From Citrobacter amalonaticus (GTDB lineage Bacteria > Pseudomonadota > Gammaproteobacteria > Enterobacterales > Enterobacteriaceae), in assembly GCF_018323885.1 (NCBI RefSeq), contig NZ_AP024585.1, positions 3,906,001-3,970,000 of the forward strand: 64,000 nucleotides of DNA, given 5' to 3'. The translations under genes were made by a program, and so were the position numbers. Of the stretch, positions 10,073 through 17,911 are shown in pieces (positions within the stretch are counted from its first letter, which is position 1; each line of letters starts with the position of its first letter). The notes beneath the pieces are model-generated. The model saw only the letters and a list, made by a program, of their open reading frames with translations, made no database searches and was not told the origin of the DNA.

Positions 10073-10750
10073 TCAGTGTTTACACAGGAGCAGCTCCAGT
10101 TCGTGTAATGACGATACGGTCCAGGTCGGCTCGATGCCTTCGGGCTGCTCGCGATGATGCGCATTCAGCCAGCAGGTAGAAAGCCCGGCGTTGATGCCGC
10201 CAAGAATATCGGACGCGGCGGTATCTCCAACCATCAGCACCCGATCACGATCGGGATTGCCCGCCTGCGCCAGGGCGTAATCAAAAATCTTCGGATCCGG
10301 CTTCGCCACGCCTACTTCTTCAGAAATGACCAGCAAATCAAAGTAGTCGCGTAGTCCCGTGCGCTCCAGGCGGATCTGCTGTAAGGAGGTGAAACCGTTG
10401 GTAATAATGCCAATTTTGGCTTTGCCGCGTATCGCATTGAGCAGCGAAACGGCCCCTGGCAGCGGCGCGCAAATTTCGGCCATCGCGTTCATAAAGGCAT
10501 CGTTAAGCGAGCCCGGTTCCACCTTTAACCGTTCTGCCCAGCTCTGGAAGCGAGCATGCTGAAGCTGTAATGAGGTGATCGCGCCGTTCTGATAATCCAC
10601 CCATAGCGGTTTATTCACGGCCTGGTAGTCCTGAAAATCCTCAGCGGTAAAGGTGATGCTGTAGTCGAGAAACATCCGCTGTAAGCCAGTAAACGAGTCA
10701 AACGTGAACAGCGTTTCGTCGGCATCAAAGAAAATCCAGTCCCACTTCAT
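10073..10750 (-). CDS. yjjG: HAD-family pyrimidine 5'-nucleotidase YjjG
   Basis: 225 residues from the second of two adjacent ATG codons (10750), matching [20 protein letters not shown] lies at a better distance from it than from the first. HAD motif I is FFDADETLF (two catalytic aspartates at residues 9 and 11), motif II IITNGF, motif III lysine in VAKPDPKIF, motif IV GDTAASD. YjjG dephosphorylates non-canonical and canonical pyrimidine deoxynucleoside monophosphates in E. coli, a house-cleaning role. Eleven to fourteen nucleotides separate it from rimI, and holD-rimI-yjjG form one leftward unit. Confidence 0.95.
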   Translation of the reverse strand: MKWDWIFFDADETLFTFDSFTGLQRMFLDYSITFTAEDFQDYQAVNKPLWVDYQNGAITSLQLQHARFQSWAERLKVEPGSLNDAFMNAMAEICAPLPGAVSLLNAIRGKAKIGIITNGFTSLQQIRLERTGLRDYFDLLVISEEVGVAKPDPKIFDYALAQAGNPDRDRVLMVGDTAASDILGGINAGLSTCWLNAHHREQPEGIEPTWTVSSLHELELLLCKH

Positions 10751-10764
10751 CATTACACCTTCTT

Positions 10765-11211
10765 TTACATACTGATTGGCAGTGCCATTATGATGGCGTC
10801 CTCACGACCGTCAGCGGTCGGATAATAATTGCGGCGAATCGTTGCCTCGTTGAAGCCTAAGCTTTCATACAGTGCGATGGCGGCAACGTTGGAAGCGCGA
10901 ACCTCCAGCCACAGCGTCAGGACGCCGCGTTTTTCTAATTCATCAATGAGATGTTCCAGCAGCGCTTTCCCTAATCCCCGGCGCTGAAAATCGGGATCAA
11001 CGGCAATGTTGAACAGCGTAGCTTCATCCAGCACTACCTGCGTAATGGCAAACGCCGCCATTCTCCCCTCTACCGTCAATTGATAGTTGAGATAACGCTC
11101 CCCCTGATTACTGGCAAACGTGTGCTCACTCCAGGGAAACGCATGGGCGCGCTTTTCAATCTGAAACGCGGCGGGTAAATCACTCTGACTGAGGGAAGAA
11201 ATCGTGTTCAT
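10765..11211 (-). CDS. rimI: Ribosomal protein bS18 N-alpha-acetyltransferase RimI
   Basis: 148 residues, the E. coli length. GNAT fold with the acetyl-CoA pyrophosphate loop in [15 protein letters not shown] (the Q/R-x-x-G-x-G motif, about residues 76-81) and the family-specific [20 protein letters not shown]-terminal block. It acetylates the N-terminal alanine of ribosomal protein S18. The start overlaps the end of holD by 32 nt, so translation is probably coupled. The neighbourhood holD-rimI-yjjG is standard for enterics. Confidence 0.97.
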   Translation of the reverse strand: MNTISSLSQSDLPAAFQIEKRAHAFPWSEHTFASNQGERYLNYQLTVEGRMAAFAITQVVLDEATLFNIAVDPDFQRRGLGKALLEHLIDELEKRGVLTLWLEVRASNVAAIALYESLGFNEATIRRNYYPTADGREDAIIMALPISM

Positions 11212-11593
11212 GTGTGCAGATTTGTTGCCATAGTGCGGCGCGTGCCGTTGGGTTTACCCGCAATTCATCAAATGCCGGCGTTGCAATCTGCGCGCCTTCC
11301 AGCGTCAGCGGCGCATCTGTACCCAGTCGCCAGCTGTTGCAGCGGCTGCCCTGCGGCAGCATCGCGACGCGTTCGGGCGTCACCTGCAATACCTGATCGG
11401 GGCTCAGCGTTAAGGCTCGCAGAATGTCACTGACCAGAGGTTCTGTCAGCGGCGGCAGTGTTTCACCGACCATCACCAGACGGACGTGCGCAGGAATGGA
11501 AATCGCGATCTCTCCCTGCAACGCGCCGGGGCGACGCAGCGACCACTGGGTAATGCCCAGTTGCTGTAACTGCCAGTCTCGTCGGGTTGTCAT
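11180..11593 (-). CDS. holD: DNA polymerase III psi subunit HolD
   Basis: 137 residues, the E. coli length, beginning MTSRRDWQLQQLGITQWSLR. The N-terminal 25 residues correspond to the segment that binds the chi subunit (HolC), and the conserved core LPQGSRCNSWRLG lies near residue 90. Psi bridges the clamp loader to chi and single-strand binding protein at the replication fork. First gene of the holD-rimI-yjjG unit and divergent from rsmC, with about 100 nt between their starts. Confidence 0.97.
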   Translation of the reverse strand: MTTRRDWQLQQLGITQWSLRRPGALQGEIAISIPAHVRLVMVGETLPPLTEPLVSDILRALTLSPDQVLQVTPERVAMLPQGSRCNSWRLGTDAPLTLEGAQIATPAFDELRVNPTARAALWQQICTHEHDFFPQSE

Positions 11594-11695
11594 AGCGAAT
11601 CGCTCCTGTATTCAGGGGCGCAAATATAGCAAATTAGTCGAATAGACGCCATCAAACGTCTATAATCGCCCGCTGTATGAATTAAGGAGTTTTCC

Positions 11696-12727
11696 ATGTC
11701 TGCTTTTACCCCGGCAAGTGAAGTCTTGCTGCGCCACAGTGATGATTTCGAACAAAGCCGTATTCTGTTTGCCGGAGACTTGCAGGATGACCTGCCCGCG
11801 CGCTTTGAAAGCGCAGACCGCCGCGTGCATACCCAACAGTTCCACCACTGGCAGGTGCTGAGCCGCCAGATGGGCGACAACGCACGTTTCAGCCTTGTCG
11901 CACAAGCGCAAGACGTTGCCGACTGTGACACCTTTATCTATTACTGGCCGAAAAACAAGCCGGAAGCCCAGTTCCAGTTGATGAATATTCTGTCGCTGCT
12001 TTCTGTGGGAACCGACATTTTCGTAGTCGGTGAAAACCGCAGTGGCGTACGTAGCGCCGAGCAAATGCTGGCGGAATATGCCCCGCTGAACAAAATTGAC
12101 AGCGCGCGTCGTTGCGGCCTGTATCATGGTCGTCTGGAAACGCAGCCGATGTTTGATGCCGATAAATTCTGGGGCGAGTACCACGTTGATGGGCTGACGA
12201 TCAAAACCTTGCCTGGCGTCTTCAGCCGCGATGGTCTGGATGTCGGCAGCCAGTTACTGCTCTCCACGCTGACACCACACACTAAAGGTAAAGTGCTGGA
12301 CGTCGGCTGTGGCGCAGGTGTACTTTCTGTCGCGCTGGCCAGTCACTCGCCGAAAGTGCGTTTAACGCTCTGCGACGTCGCCGCGCCGGCGGTGGAAGCC
12401 AGTCGCGCCACCCTGGCGGCGAACGGCATTGAGGGTGAAGTCTTTGCCAGCAACGTCTTCTCTGAAGTGACGGGACGCTTTGATATGATCATCTCTAACC
12501 CACCGTTCCATGACGGCATGCAAACCAGCCTTGATGCCGCACAATCTCTGATTCGCGGTGCCGTACGTCATCTGAACAGTGGCGGTGAACTGCGCATAGT
12601 TGCTAACGCCTTCCTGCCGTATCCGCAGGTACTGGATGAGACCTTTGGCTTCCACGAGGTCATCGCCCAGACCGGACGCTTCAAAGTGTATCGTACGGTC
12701 ATGACCCGCCAGGCGAAAAAAGCCTAG
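11696..12727 (+). CDS. rsmC: 16S rRNA (guanine-1207-N2)-methyltransferase RsmC
   Basis: 343 residues, the E. coli length. The C-terminal half is the Rossmann methyltransferase: SAM-binding motif [13 protein letters not shown] near residue 200 and the catalytic NPPFH motif at residues 268-272 typical of N2-guanine methylases. The N-terminal half is a degenerate duplicate methyltransferase domain that aids folding and RNA binding in the known structure. It methylates G1207 of 16S rRNA in the 30S subunit. A ribosome site AAGGAG precedes the ATG. Transcription runs toward the tRNA-Leu cluster, separated from it by five hairpins including a good terminator. Confidence 0.97.
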   Translation: MSAFTPASEVLLRHSDDFEQSRILFAGDLQDDLPARFESADRRVHTQQFHHWQVLSRQMGDNARFSLVAQAQDVADCDTFIYYWPKNKPEAQFQLMNILSLLSVGTDIFVVGENRSGVRSAEQMLAEYAPLNKIDSARRCGLYHGRLETQPMFDADKFWGEYHVDGLTIKTLPGVFSRDGLDVGSQLLLSTLTPHTKGKVLDVGCGAGVLSVALASHSPKVRLTLCDVAAPAVEASRATLAANGIEGEVFASNVFSEVTGRFDMIISNPPFHDGMQTSLDAAQSLIRGAVRHLNSGGELRIVANAFLPYPQVLDETFGFHEVIAQTGRFKVYRTVMTRQAKKA

Positions 12728-12734
12728 TCGCGAT

Positions 12735-12886
12735 AACGGCCATGCGAATGGCCGTTGAGAGGGATGACAAACCTCATCCCGATACCGGACAAGCAGAGAA
12801 CACCTCATTAAAAACAAGGAAAATCAACTCATTGATTTTCGGCTGATAACCACAAAGAAGGAAAAACCACGTTTTTTCCTTCTTTG
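12735..12886. repeat. Run of four perfect hairpins downstream of rsmC
   Basis: Four perfect inverted repeats follow one another: 12735-12756 (9-bp stem AACGGCCAT/ATGGCCGTT, loop GCGA), 12761-12780 (7-bp stem GGGATGA/TCATCCC), 12819-12840 (9-bp stem GAAAATCAA/TTGATTTTC) and 12853-12886 (14-bp stem CAAAGAAGGAAAAA with its complement, loop about 6 nt). The first stem is copied almost exactly by the terminator at 12898. No reading frame of note lies here. Confidence 0.8.
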
Positions 12887-12897
12887 TCAGCAGTCTG

Positions 12898-12922
12898 AAC
12901 GGCCATGTGAATGGCCGTTTTT
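12898..12922 (+). terminator. Intrinsic terminator before the tRNA-Leu promoter
   Basis: A 9-bp perfect stem (AACGGCCAT/ATGGCCGTT, loop GTGA) runs into TTTTT at 12918-12922. It ends about 35 nt upstream of the tRNA promoter -35 and would isolate it from rsmC transcription. Confidence 0.85.
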
Positions 12923-12955
12923 GCAGCAATCACCGCTATCCTACGTAATTAACTA

Positions 12956-12983
12956 TTGACGAAAAACTGAAAACCACTAGAAT
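12956..12983 (+). promoter_or_regulatory. Promoter of the tRNA-Leu cluster
   Basis: TTGACG (12956-12961), 16-bp spacer, TAGAAT (12978-12983), then the GC-rich discriminator GCGCCTCCG. This is the layout of stable-RNA promoters under stringent control. The first tRNA starts 42 nt after the -10. Confidence 0.87.
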
Positions 12984-13024
12984 GCGCCTCCGTGGTAGCG
13001 ATTCTTTTTAAGAATCGATGGTAT

Positions 13025-13111
13025 GCGAAGGTGGCGGAATTGGTAGACGCGCTAGCTTCAGGTGTTAGTGTCCTTACGGACGTGGGGGTTCAAGTCCCCC
13101 CCCTCGCACCA
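13025..13111 (+). tRNA. tRNA-Leu(CAG), copy 1
   Basis: 87 nt including an encoded CCA. Acceptor stem GCGAAGG pairs with CCCTCGC-like 3' end with the usual wobble; D-arm GGCGGAATTGGTAGACGC; anticodon loop TTCAGGT with anticodon CAG for codon CUG; a long class II variable arm (TGTCC/GGACG); T-loop GTTCAAGTC. Corresponds to the leuV/leuP/leuQ set of E. coli. Confidence 0.97.
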
Positions 13112-13139
13112 TAAACCACGTTGATATTGCTCGCACTGG

Positions 13140-13226
13140 GCGAAGGTGGCGGAATTGGTAGACGCGCTAGCTTCAGGTGTTAGTGTTCTTACGGACGTGG
13201 GGGTTCAAGTCCCCCCCCTCGCACCA
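13140..13226 (+). tRNA. tRNA-Leu(CAG), copy 2 (variable-arm variant)
   Basis: Same 87-nt sequence as copy 1 except T in place of C at 13187, in the 5' strand of the variable-arm stem (TGTTC instead of TGTCC). The change turns a C-G pair into a U-G wobble, so the arm can still form. Encoded CCA and anticodon CAG are intact. Confidence 0.97.
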
Positions 13227-13257
13227 ACGAGGCGATATCAAAAAGTAAGATAACTGT

Positions 13258-13344
13258 GCGAAGGTGGCGGAATTGGTAGACGCGCTAGCTTCAGGTGTTA
13301 GTGTCCTTACGGACGTGGGGGTTCAAGTCCCCCCCCTCGCACCA
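13258..13344 (+). tRNA. tRNA-Leu(CAG), copy 3
   Basis: Identical to copy 1 over all 87 nt, with encoded CCA. It lies 31 nt after copy 2 and ends 25 nt before the convergent yjjZ stop. No clear intrinsic terminator separates it from yjjZ. Confidence 0.97.
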
Positions 13345-13369
13345 ATTATCTTACCTTCCTCTCCAAAAT

Positions 13370-13606
13370 TCATCCCTGATTCCAGTTCATCATCACCAGC
13401 ATCATTCCGCCGATCAACACAACACATGATGGTAACAATACAAAGTGCCGCAAATGTTTGTGATAAAGCATAGCTGGTGTCAGCAGTAACCCGAATACAA
13501 TAATGGTCTTCCATGCCCCGAGAGAAAGATCGGCAAACGCCAGCCCGGCAATCAAGATCCCCGGCAGCAAGACTCCCCATCCACTGCCCAGCGCCCGTTG
13601 CAACAT
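13370..13606 (-). CDS. yjjZ: DUF1435 small membrane protein YjjZ
   Basis: 78 residues from the ATG at 13606 (MLQRALGSGWGVLLPGILIA), with GAGAGGTG upstream; a longer frame to 13684 would run through the operator below. Three hydrophobic stretches suggest a small inner-membrane protein of the DUF1435 family. Function unknown. A strong Fur-box-like site lies 24 nt upstream of the start, and E. coli yjjZ is reported as iron/Fur-responsive. It is convergent with the tRNA-Leu cluster. Confidence 0.85.
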   Translation of the reverse strand: MLQRALGSGWGVLLPGILIAGLAFADLSLGAWKTIIVFGLLLTPAMLYHKHLRHFVLLPSCVVLIGGMMLVMMNWNQG

Positions 13607-13629
13607 GGTTTCACCTCTCATACCAATAA

Positions 13630-13644
13630 TGATAACCAATATCA
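13630..13644 (-). promoter_or_regulatory. Fur-box-like operator upstream of yjjZ
   Basis: TGATAACCAATATCA matches the 7-1-7 Fur consensus TGATAAT-N-ATTATCA at 12 of 14 positions. It lies 24-38 nt upstream of the yjjZ ATG, where it would cover the promoter. Confidence 0.75.
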
Positions 13645-13850
13645 TATGATAAATTTTCTCATTTGTCAGTAATCCATAGACCACTTACATGAGCTTTACT
13701 TAAGTAATGATGACACGAATTATTTAAGGTGATAAATTGCACAGCGGTAAACATAGAGACACAATAATCTGAACTTAAGCGAGCATCTTCTCGCCCATTA
13801 TTTGTGTGACCTGAACAGTGTAATTGTTAGATAAATAATGACGTTAAGAT

Positions 13851-14915
13851 ATGACTGCACAATCCTGGCAAACTCTGCGCACGAAAAAATACCAACTCTC
13901 TCTGCGACTCTTTTTGTTTCTCAACGCTGTTTCCGCGTTGTTTGCCGTAGCCTTTCCGATCTTTCCCAGTAAAACCATCTCCACACCAGGATCTCTCATC
14001 CTTGTGCTGAGCACTGCGTTACTGACATGGCATGTAAAGTATGCGAAGAAGCGGATTAATCTCCATGCTATCTCGCTACTCTTTGGTGGGTTATGGGCAG
14101 CGCACATTACGCTGAAATACCTGGCTCAGCAGAATCCTGACTATTCTTTTTTACTGGTTGCACTGCTAACGGTGTTATTTATTGGCTCAATTGCTTTTGC
14201 CAATAATATCATCGCTTTCACCCTTCATTCGCTGCCATCCTTATTCGTCTGTTTATGGCTAAACGGCCACGAACATGGCCTGCAGTTACTCTTTTTTATG
14301 GCCCTGCCCATGGCCGGTATCGCGATTCAGCATGTGATTCAAAAGCGCTATGACGACTTCGCCCAGCAACTGATGTTCAAACTGCTCGCCGAAAAAGAGA
14401 CACTGACTGACCTGAGCATGCTTGACCCATTAACGGGTCTGTACAATCGGCGGGGACTCCAGCATAAGCTGAAAGCCGTGCTGGAACTCGACACGCATGA
14501 ACATTACGTTTTACTGATCGACATCGACCATTTCAAAGCCTACAACGATCACTATGGGCATATGATGGGCGATCAGGCGCTGATCCGCGTTTCTGCTGCG
14601 ATCCGCAACGCTGTGCGTTCACGTGATGTCGTCGCCCGGTTTGGGGGGGAAGAGTTTATGGTGTTATTGACGGCGATCGACCCACAAACCGCCCGCACGG
14701 TAGCGGAACGTATCCGACAGAATGTTTACGATCTCAAAATTCCCCATATGTTCAATGAAAGCGTCGCAACTCACGTCACGATCAGTATCGGTATTGCGCC
14801 TCTGGTGGGGAGCGATGTCGAAGGAGCCATTCTTCATGCCGATCAGGCGCTCTATAAAGCTAAGGATTTGGGCCGTAACCATATTTTAGTCAGTGACGAT
14901 CCGGGTATCGCCTGA
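13851..14915 (+). CDS. Membrane-anchored diguanylate cyclase (GGDEF)
   Basis: 354 residues. The N-terminal 175 residues contain about five or six hydrophobic segments, forming a membrane sensor module. A short linker leads to a GGDEF domain starting at DPLTGLYNRRGL near residue 195. The active-site loop is GGEEF at residues 265-269, and an inhibitory-site RxxD (RSRD) lies five residues upstream, so both catalysis and product inhibition look intact. Predicted to make cyclic di-GMP from two GTP at the inner membrane. It sits between the Fur-box genes yjjZ and fhuF; I recall a GGDEF gene next to fhuF in Salmonella, not in E. coli K-12. The signal it senses is unknown. Confidence 0.93.
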   Translation: MTAQSWQTLRTKKYQLSLRLFLFLNAVSALFAVAFPIFPSKTISTPGSLILVLSTALLTWHVKYAKKRINLHAISLLFGGLWAAHITLKYLAQQNPDYSFLLVALLTVLFIGSIAFANNIIAFTLHSLPSLFVCLWLNGHEHGLQLLFFMALPMAGIAIQHVIQKRYDDFAQQLMFKLLAEKETLTDLSMLDPLTGLYNRRGLQHKLKAVLELDTHEHYVLLIDIDHFKAYNDHYGHMMGDQALIRVSAAIRNAVRSRDVVARFGGEEFMVLLTAIDPQTARTVAERIRQNVYDLKIPHMFNESVATHVTISIGIAPLVGSDVEGAILHADQALYKAKDLGRNHILVSDDPGIA

Positions 14916-14992
14916 CGCACGATGACGCATTCGTGCGCCGTTAAACGTCAGCTGACAAAGATCTTGCTATCGGTTATCGCTATCGTTAGGAT

Positions 14993-15007
14993 TGGCAATC
15001 ATTATCA
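14993..15007 (+). promoter_or_regulatory. Fur-box-like operator upstream of fhuF
   Basis: TGGCAATCATTATCA keeps the right half of the Fur consensus exactly and matches 12 of 14 positions overall. It lies 20 nt before the fhuF ATG, overlapping the expected promoter. Confidence 0.78.
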
Positions 15008-15027
15008 TTTAGATTACTATCCAGACT

Positions 15028-15816
15028 ATGGCCTATCGTTCCGCACCGATCATTGACGATGTCATCTGGCGAACGCATCTCCAGCCACAGATGCCCTCGC
15101 TGGCCGAAGCCGTACGCGCAACCATAGCCCAGACGCGTGAGCATCTGCTGGATTTTATCCGTCTGGATGAACCCGCACCACAAAGTGCGATGACGCTGGC
15201 ACAATGGTGTCGCCCCAGCGAGCTTCAGTCTCTGCTGGCAATTTACTCCGATCATATTTATCGCAACCATCCCACGCAGTCGCGCGAAAATAAGCCGCTA
15301 ATCTCGCTGTGGGCGCAGTGGTACATCGGTCTGATGGTACCTCCCCTCATGCTAGCCCTGCTCACGCAGGAAACAGCCATTGATGTCTCGCCCGAACATA
15401 TCCACGTTGAGTTTCACGAAACCGGGCGTGCTGCGTGCTTCTGGATCGACGTACATCAGGATCAACTGGCGACAACGCAATCCCCGCAGGCACGCATGGA
15501 AACGCTGGTTAAGCAGGCGCTGACGCCGGTCATCCAGGCACTAGAGGCGACCGGAGAGATCAACGGCAAACTTATCTGGAGCAATACCGGCTATCTGATT
15601 AACTGGTATCTCACTGAAATGAAACCGCTGCTGGGTGAAACATTGTTGAATACGCTGCGCCAGACCTGCTTCTTTGAAAAGCAGTTGTCCTGTGGGGCTG
15701 ACAACCCGCTCTGGCGTACGGTCGTCCCTCGTGAAGGCGTCTTGGTACGCAGAACATGCTGTCAGCGTTATCGTCTGCCGGACGTTCAGCAGTGTGGTGA
15801 CTGTACGCTGAAGTAG
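15028..15816 (+). CDS. fhuF: Siderophore-iron (hydroxamate) reductase FhuF
   Basis: 262 residues, the E. coli length. The C-terminal cysteine set RRTCCQRYRLPDVQQCGDC (C-C-x10-C-x2-C) binds the unusual 2Fe-2S cluster of FhuF. The conserved block LISLWAQWYIGLMVPPLMLA is present near residue 90. The protein reduces ferric iron in hydroxamate siderophores such as ferrioxamine and ferrichrome in the cytoplasm, releasing Fe(II). A Fur-like operator lies immediately upstream. Downstream, an imperfect hairpin (15817-15838) lies between it and the convergent PTS gene and may serve both. Confidence 0.97.
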   Translation: MAYRSAPIIDDVIWRTHLQPQMPSLAEAVRATIAQTREHLLDFIRLDEPAPQSAMTLAQWCRPSELQSLLAIYSDHIYRNHPTQSRENKPLISLWAQWYIGLMVPPLMLALLTQETAIDVSPEHIHVEFHETGRAACFWIDVHQDQLATTQSPQARMETLVKQALTPVIQALEATGEINGKLIWSNTGYLINWYLTEMKPLLGETLLNTLRQTCFFEKQLSCGADNPLWRTVVPREGVLVRRTCCQRYRLPDVQQCGDCTLK

Positions 15817-15844
15817 TCAGGGAGCGTTCGCCCCCTGATGATAA

Positions 15845-17191
15845 CTACGCAATCTGCTCGTTTTCCGCGTCTGAACGTTGTGCCTCTTCCGCCTCTTGTT
15901 CCAGCAGTTGCTTCTCGTACACTTTAAAGAACGGGAAGTAGATGACGGCTGAAACGATTGCCAGAAGCACCACCAGAATTGCAGCACGATAATCCCAGCC
16001 TAATGCCCACGCGGCTCCGACTGGCGCTGGCGCAGTCCATGGCACAACCGAAATTACACGACCAATCAGATCCAGTTTCATCGCCGCCCATGCCAGCACG
16101 GCGTTCACCATCGGCGCTAACAGGAAAGGAATAAAGAACACCGGATTCATAACAATTGGCGTACCGAAAATCACCGGCTCGTTGATGTTAAAGATACTGG
16201 GTACTACGCTCAGCCGGCCAATTGAGCGCAGATGTACGGAACGACTGCGCAGATAGCAAATCACCAGCCCCATCGTCGCACCCGACCCGCCAATCACGAT
16301 GAAGAACGTCCAGAACGCCTCCATGAAAATATGCGGTAACGCTGCCCCCTGCGCCAGCGCTGTCTGGTTCATACCCAGGTTGGTCAGCCAGAACATTTGC
16401 AGCATCCCGGAGACGATCGCCGCACCATGAATACCGGCAAACCACAACAGATGACCAATCAGTACCGCCAGTAAAATCGCTGGCAGAGAATCGGCAGCGG
16501 ATACCAGCGGTTTGAAGATGGACATAATGGCTTGTGGGATGAGCATGTCAAACTGTGCCTGAATCAGCAGGCTGAGTGGGTACAATGTCAACACCACCAC
16601 CAGCACCGGGATCAGCAGATCGAATGAGTTTTTGATCATCGGCGGGACCTGATCGGGTAAACGAATGCCGATGTTATGCGCTTTCAGAAAGCGCATCATT
16701 TCTACGCAGTAAAGCGCCACCAGAATCGCCGTAAAAATCCCCGTTCCGCCGAGGCTGTCCACCGGCAGAGTGCCTTTTGTTTTAGGCGCGGCGACCAGTA
16801 AGAACGCCATGATAGAGAGCATGGCGCACATGAACGGGTCCAACTGATATGACTTGACGTAATGTTTGCCCAGGTTATAGGCAATGGCGGCACAGATGTA
16901 GATCGACATGATCCCCATGGTCATATCAAAGGGGGTCAGGATCTGCCCTTCAAACTGCTTCGCCAGATCCAGCCAGGTCCGGGCAAAGCCCCAGGTGGTA
17001 TCGGGTGAAAACGGAGGATAGGCAAATACCAACAGAAACGATCCGACAATCATAAATGGCATCGCAGAGATAAAGCCGTCACGGATAGCCATAACATGAC
17101 GCTGTGAAGAAATGCGCCCGGCAATCGGGCTGACATAGTTTTCAACAAACCGGAAAATCACATTAAAGACTGCATGGTTGGTAGATTTCAT
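15845..17191 (-). CDS. PTS EIIC permease, cellobiose/diacetylchitobiose (lactose) family
   Basis: 448 residues, about ten membrane segments. It resembles ChbC/CelB-type EIIC: the FVENYVSPIAGRISSQRHVMAI N-terminus, the internal GGSGATMGLV motif and NINEPVIFGTPIVMNP, which carries the substrate-contact glutamate of this family. No EIIA or EIIB gene and no glycosidase adjoin it, so it is an orphan permease that would have to borrow EIIA/EIIB from another system. The C-terminus is acidic (EQEAEEAQRSDAENEQ). A perfect palindromic operator sits 69 nt upstream of the start. Substrate unknown; a beta-glucoside or chitobiose-like sugar is the family expectation. Confidence 0.92.
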   Translation of the reverse strand: MKSTNHAVFNVIFRFVENYVSPIAGRISSQRHVMAIRDGFISAMPFMIVGSFLLVFAYPPFSPDTTWGFARTWLDLAKQFEGQILTPFDMTMGIMSIYICAAIAYNLGKHYVKSYQLDPFMCAMLSIMAFLLVAAPKTKGTLPVDSLGGTGIFTAILVALYCVEMMRFLKAHNIGIRLPDQVPPMIKNSFDLLIPVLVVVLTLYPLSLLIQAQFDMLIPQAIMSIFKPLVSAADSLPAILLAVLIGHLLWFAGIHGAAIVSGMLQMFWLTNLGMNQTALAQGAALPHIFMEAFWTFFIVIGGSGATMGLVICYLRSRSVHLRSIGRLSVVPSIFNINEPVIFGTPIVMNPVFFIPFLLAPMVNAVLAWAAMKLDLIGRVISVVPWTAPAPVGAAWALGWDYRAAILVVLLAIVSAVIYFPFFKVYEKQLLEQEAEEAQRSDAENEQIA

Positions 17192-17259
17192 AAGTGGCTC
17201 TTTTTATGTGATACAGAGGAAGTGACAGCTCCAGTATTAATCGCTCTTTCGAGGACTGC

Positions 17260-17280
17260 AACCGGTTACGGTAACCGGTT
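17260..17280. promoter_or_regulatory. Palindromic operator upstream of the orphan PTS EIIC
   Basis: Two perfect 9-bp arms, AACCGGTTA and TAACCGGTT, flank a 3-bp centre CGG. The odd-length, CG-centred palindrome with ACCGGT cores resembles operators of LacI/GalR-family repressors. It lies between the PTS gene and the divergent YbaK-like gene. No LacI-type gene is nearby. Confidence 0.7.
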
Positions 17281-17426
17281 TCCGTGAATGTGAAGAGGAT
17301 CGAAAAATCGCCCATGTTGCTGGTTTGTTACATTAAAATATTTACAGTACTGGAAGACTTATGCCAAATTACGCCAGCAGTTTTCTGAAGCGTTGAGGAC
17401 TGTAGAAATGGTGTCAGGAGAATCAA

Positions 17427-17885
17427 ATGAGTCTGCAATCGGTACGGCAATTTTTAGCCGAACATGCCCAGGATATTGAAATCATTGAATTAAATCAAAG
17501 CACCGCGACGGTTGAGCTGGCGGCAAAAGCGCATAACGTACAGCCCGGACAGATAGCGAAGACCCTTTCGTTGAAGGTTAAGGACGCCATCATCCTGGTC
17601 GTCGCCAAAGGCGATGCAAGACTGGACAATAAAAAACTCAAAAGCACTTTCGGTGCCAAAGCCCGTATGCTGAGCAGTGATGAAGTCGTCAACGCGACGG
17701 GACATCCCATTGGCGGGGTTTGTCCTTTCGGGCTGGAAACCCCGTTGCCTGTTTATTGTGACGTCTCTTTACGATCGTTCACCGAAGTCCTTCCGGCCGC
17801 CGGTGCCACTCATAGCGCAGTGCGTATTACGCCAGAGCGCATGGCTGAGCTGACTTCCGCCACCTGGGTTGATGTGTGCCAGTAA
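17427..17885 (+). CDS. YbaK/EbsC-family aminoacyl-tRNA deacylase-like protein
   Basis: 152 residues. Family features are VAKGDARLDNKKLK near residue 60 (with the conserved lysine), and the glycine-rich GHPIGGVCPFGL near residue 94, the hallmark of YbaK/ProX deacylases. Such stand-alone domains hydrolyse mischarged tRNA, for example Cys- or Ala-tRNA(Pro); the specificity here cannot be read from sequence. It is a second type, distinct from the chromosomal ybaK. Ribosome site CAGGAG lies before the ATG. Divergent from the PTS gene, convergent with bglJ. Confidence 0.88.
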   Translation: MSLQSVRQFLAEHAQDIEIIELNQSTATVELAAKAHNVQPGQIAKTLSLKVKDAIILVVAKGDARLDNKKLKSTFGAKARMLSSDEVVNATGHPIGGVCPFGLETPLPVYCDVSLRSFTEVLPAAGATHSAVRITPERMAELTSATWVDVCQ

Positions 17886-17911
17886 ACATCAACCCTTTGC
17901 TTTCGCGGCGA

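Noticed and set aside
13264..13473. 69-codon frame starting inside the third tRNA-Leu
   Set aside because: The first residues are a translation of the tRNA itself; a common false gene call at tRNA-Leu loci.
13851..14915. Degenerate (inactive) GGDEF protein
   Set aside because: The active-site loop is GGEEF, a functional variant, and the I-site RxxD is in place, so the enzyme looks active.
15817..15838. Bidirectional terminator between fhuF and the PTS gene
   Set aside because: Only a 6-bp clean stem and no U-run on either strand; too weak to list as a terminator.
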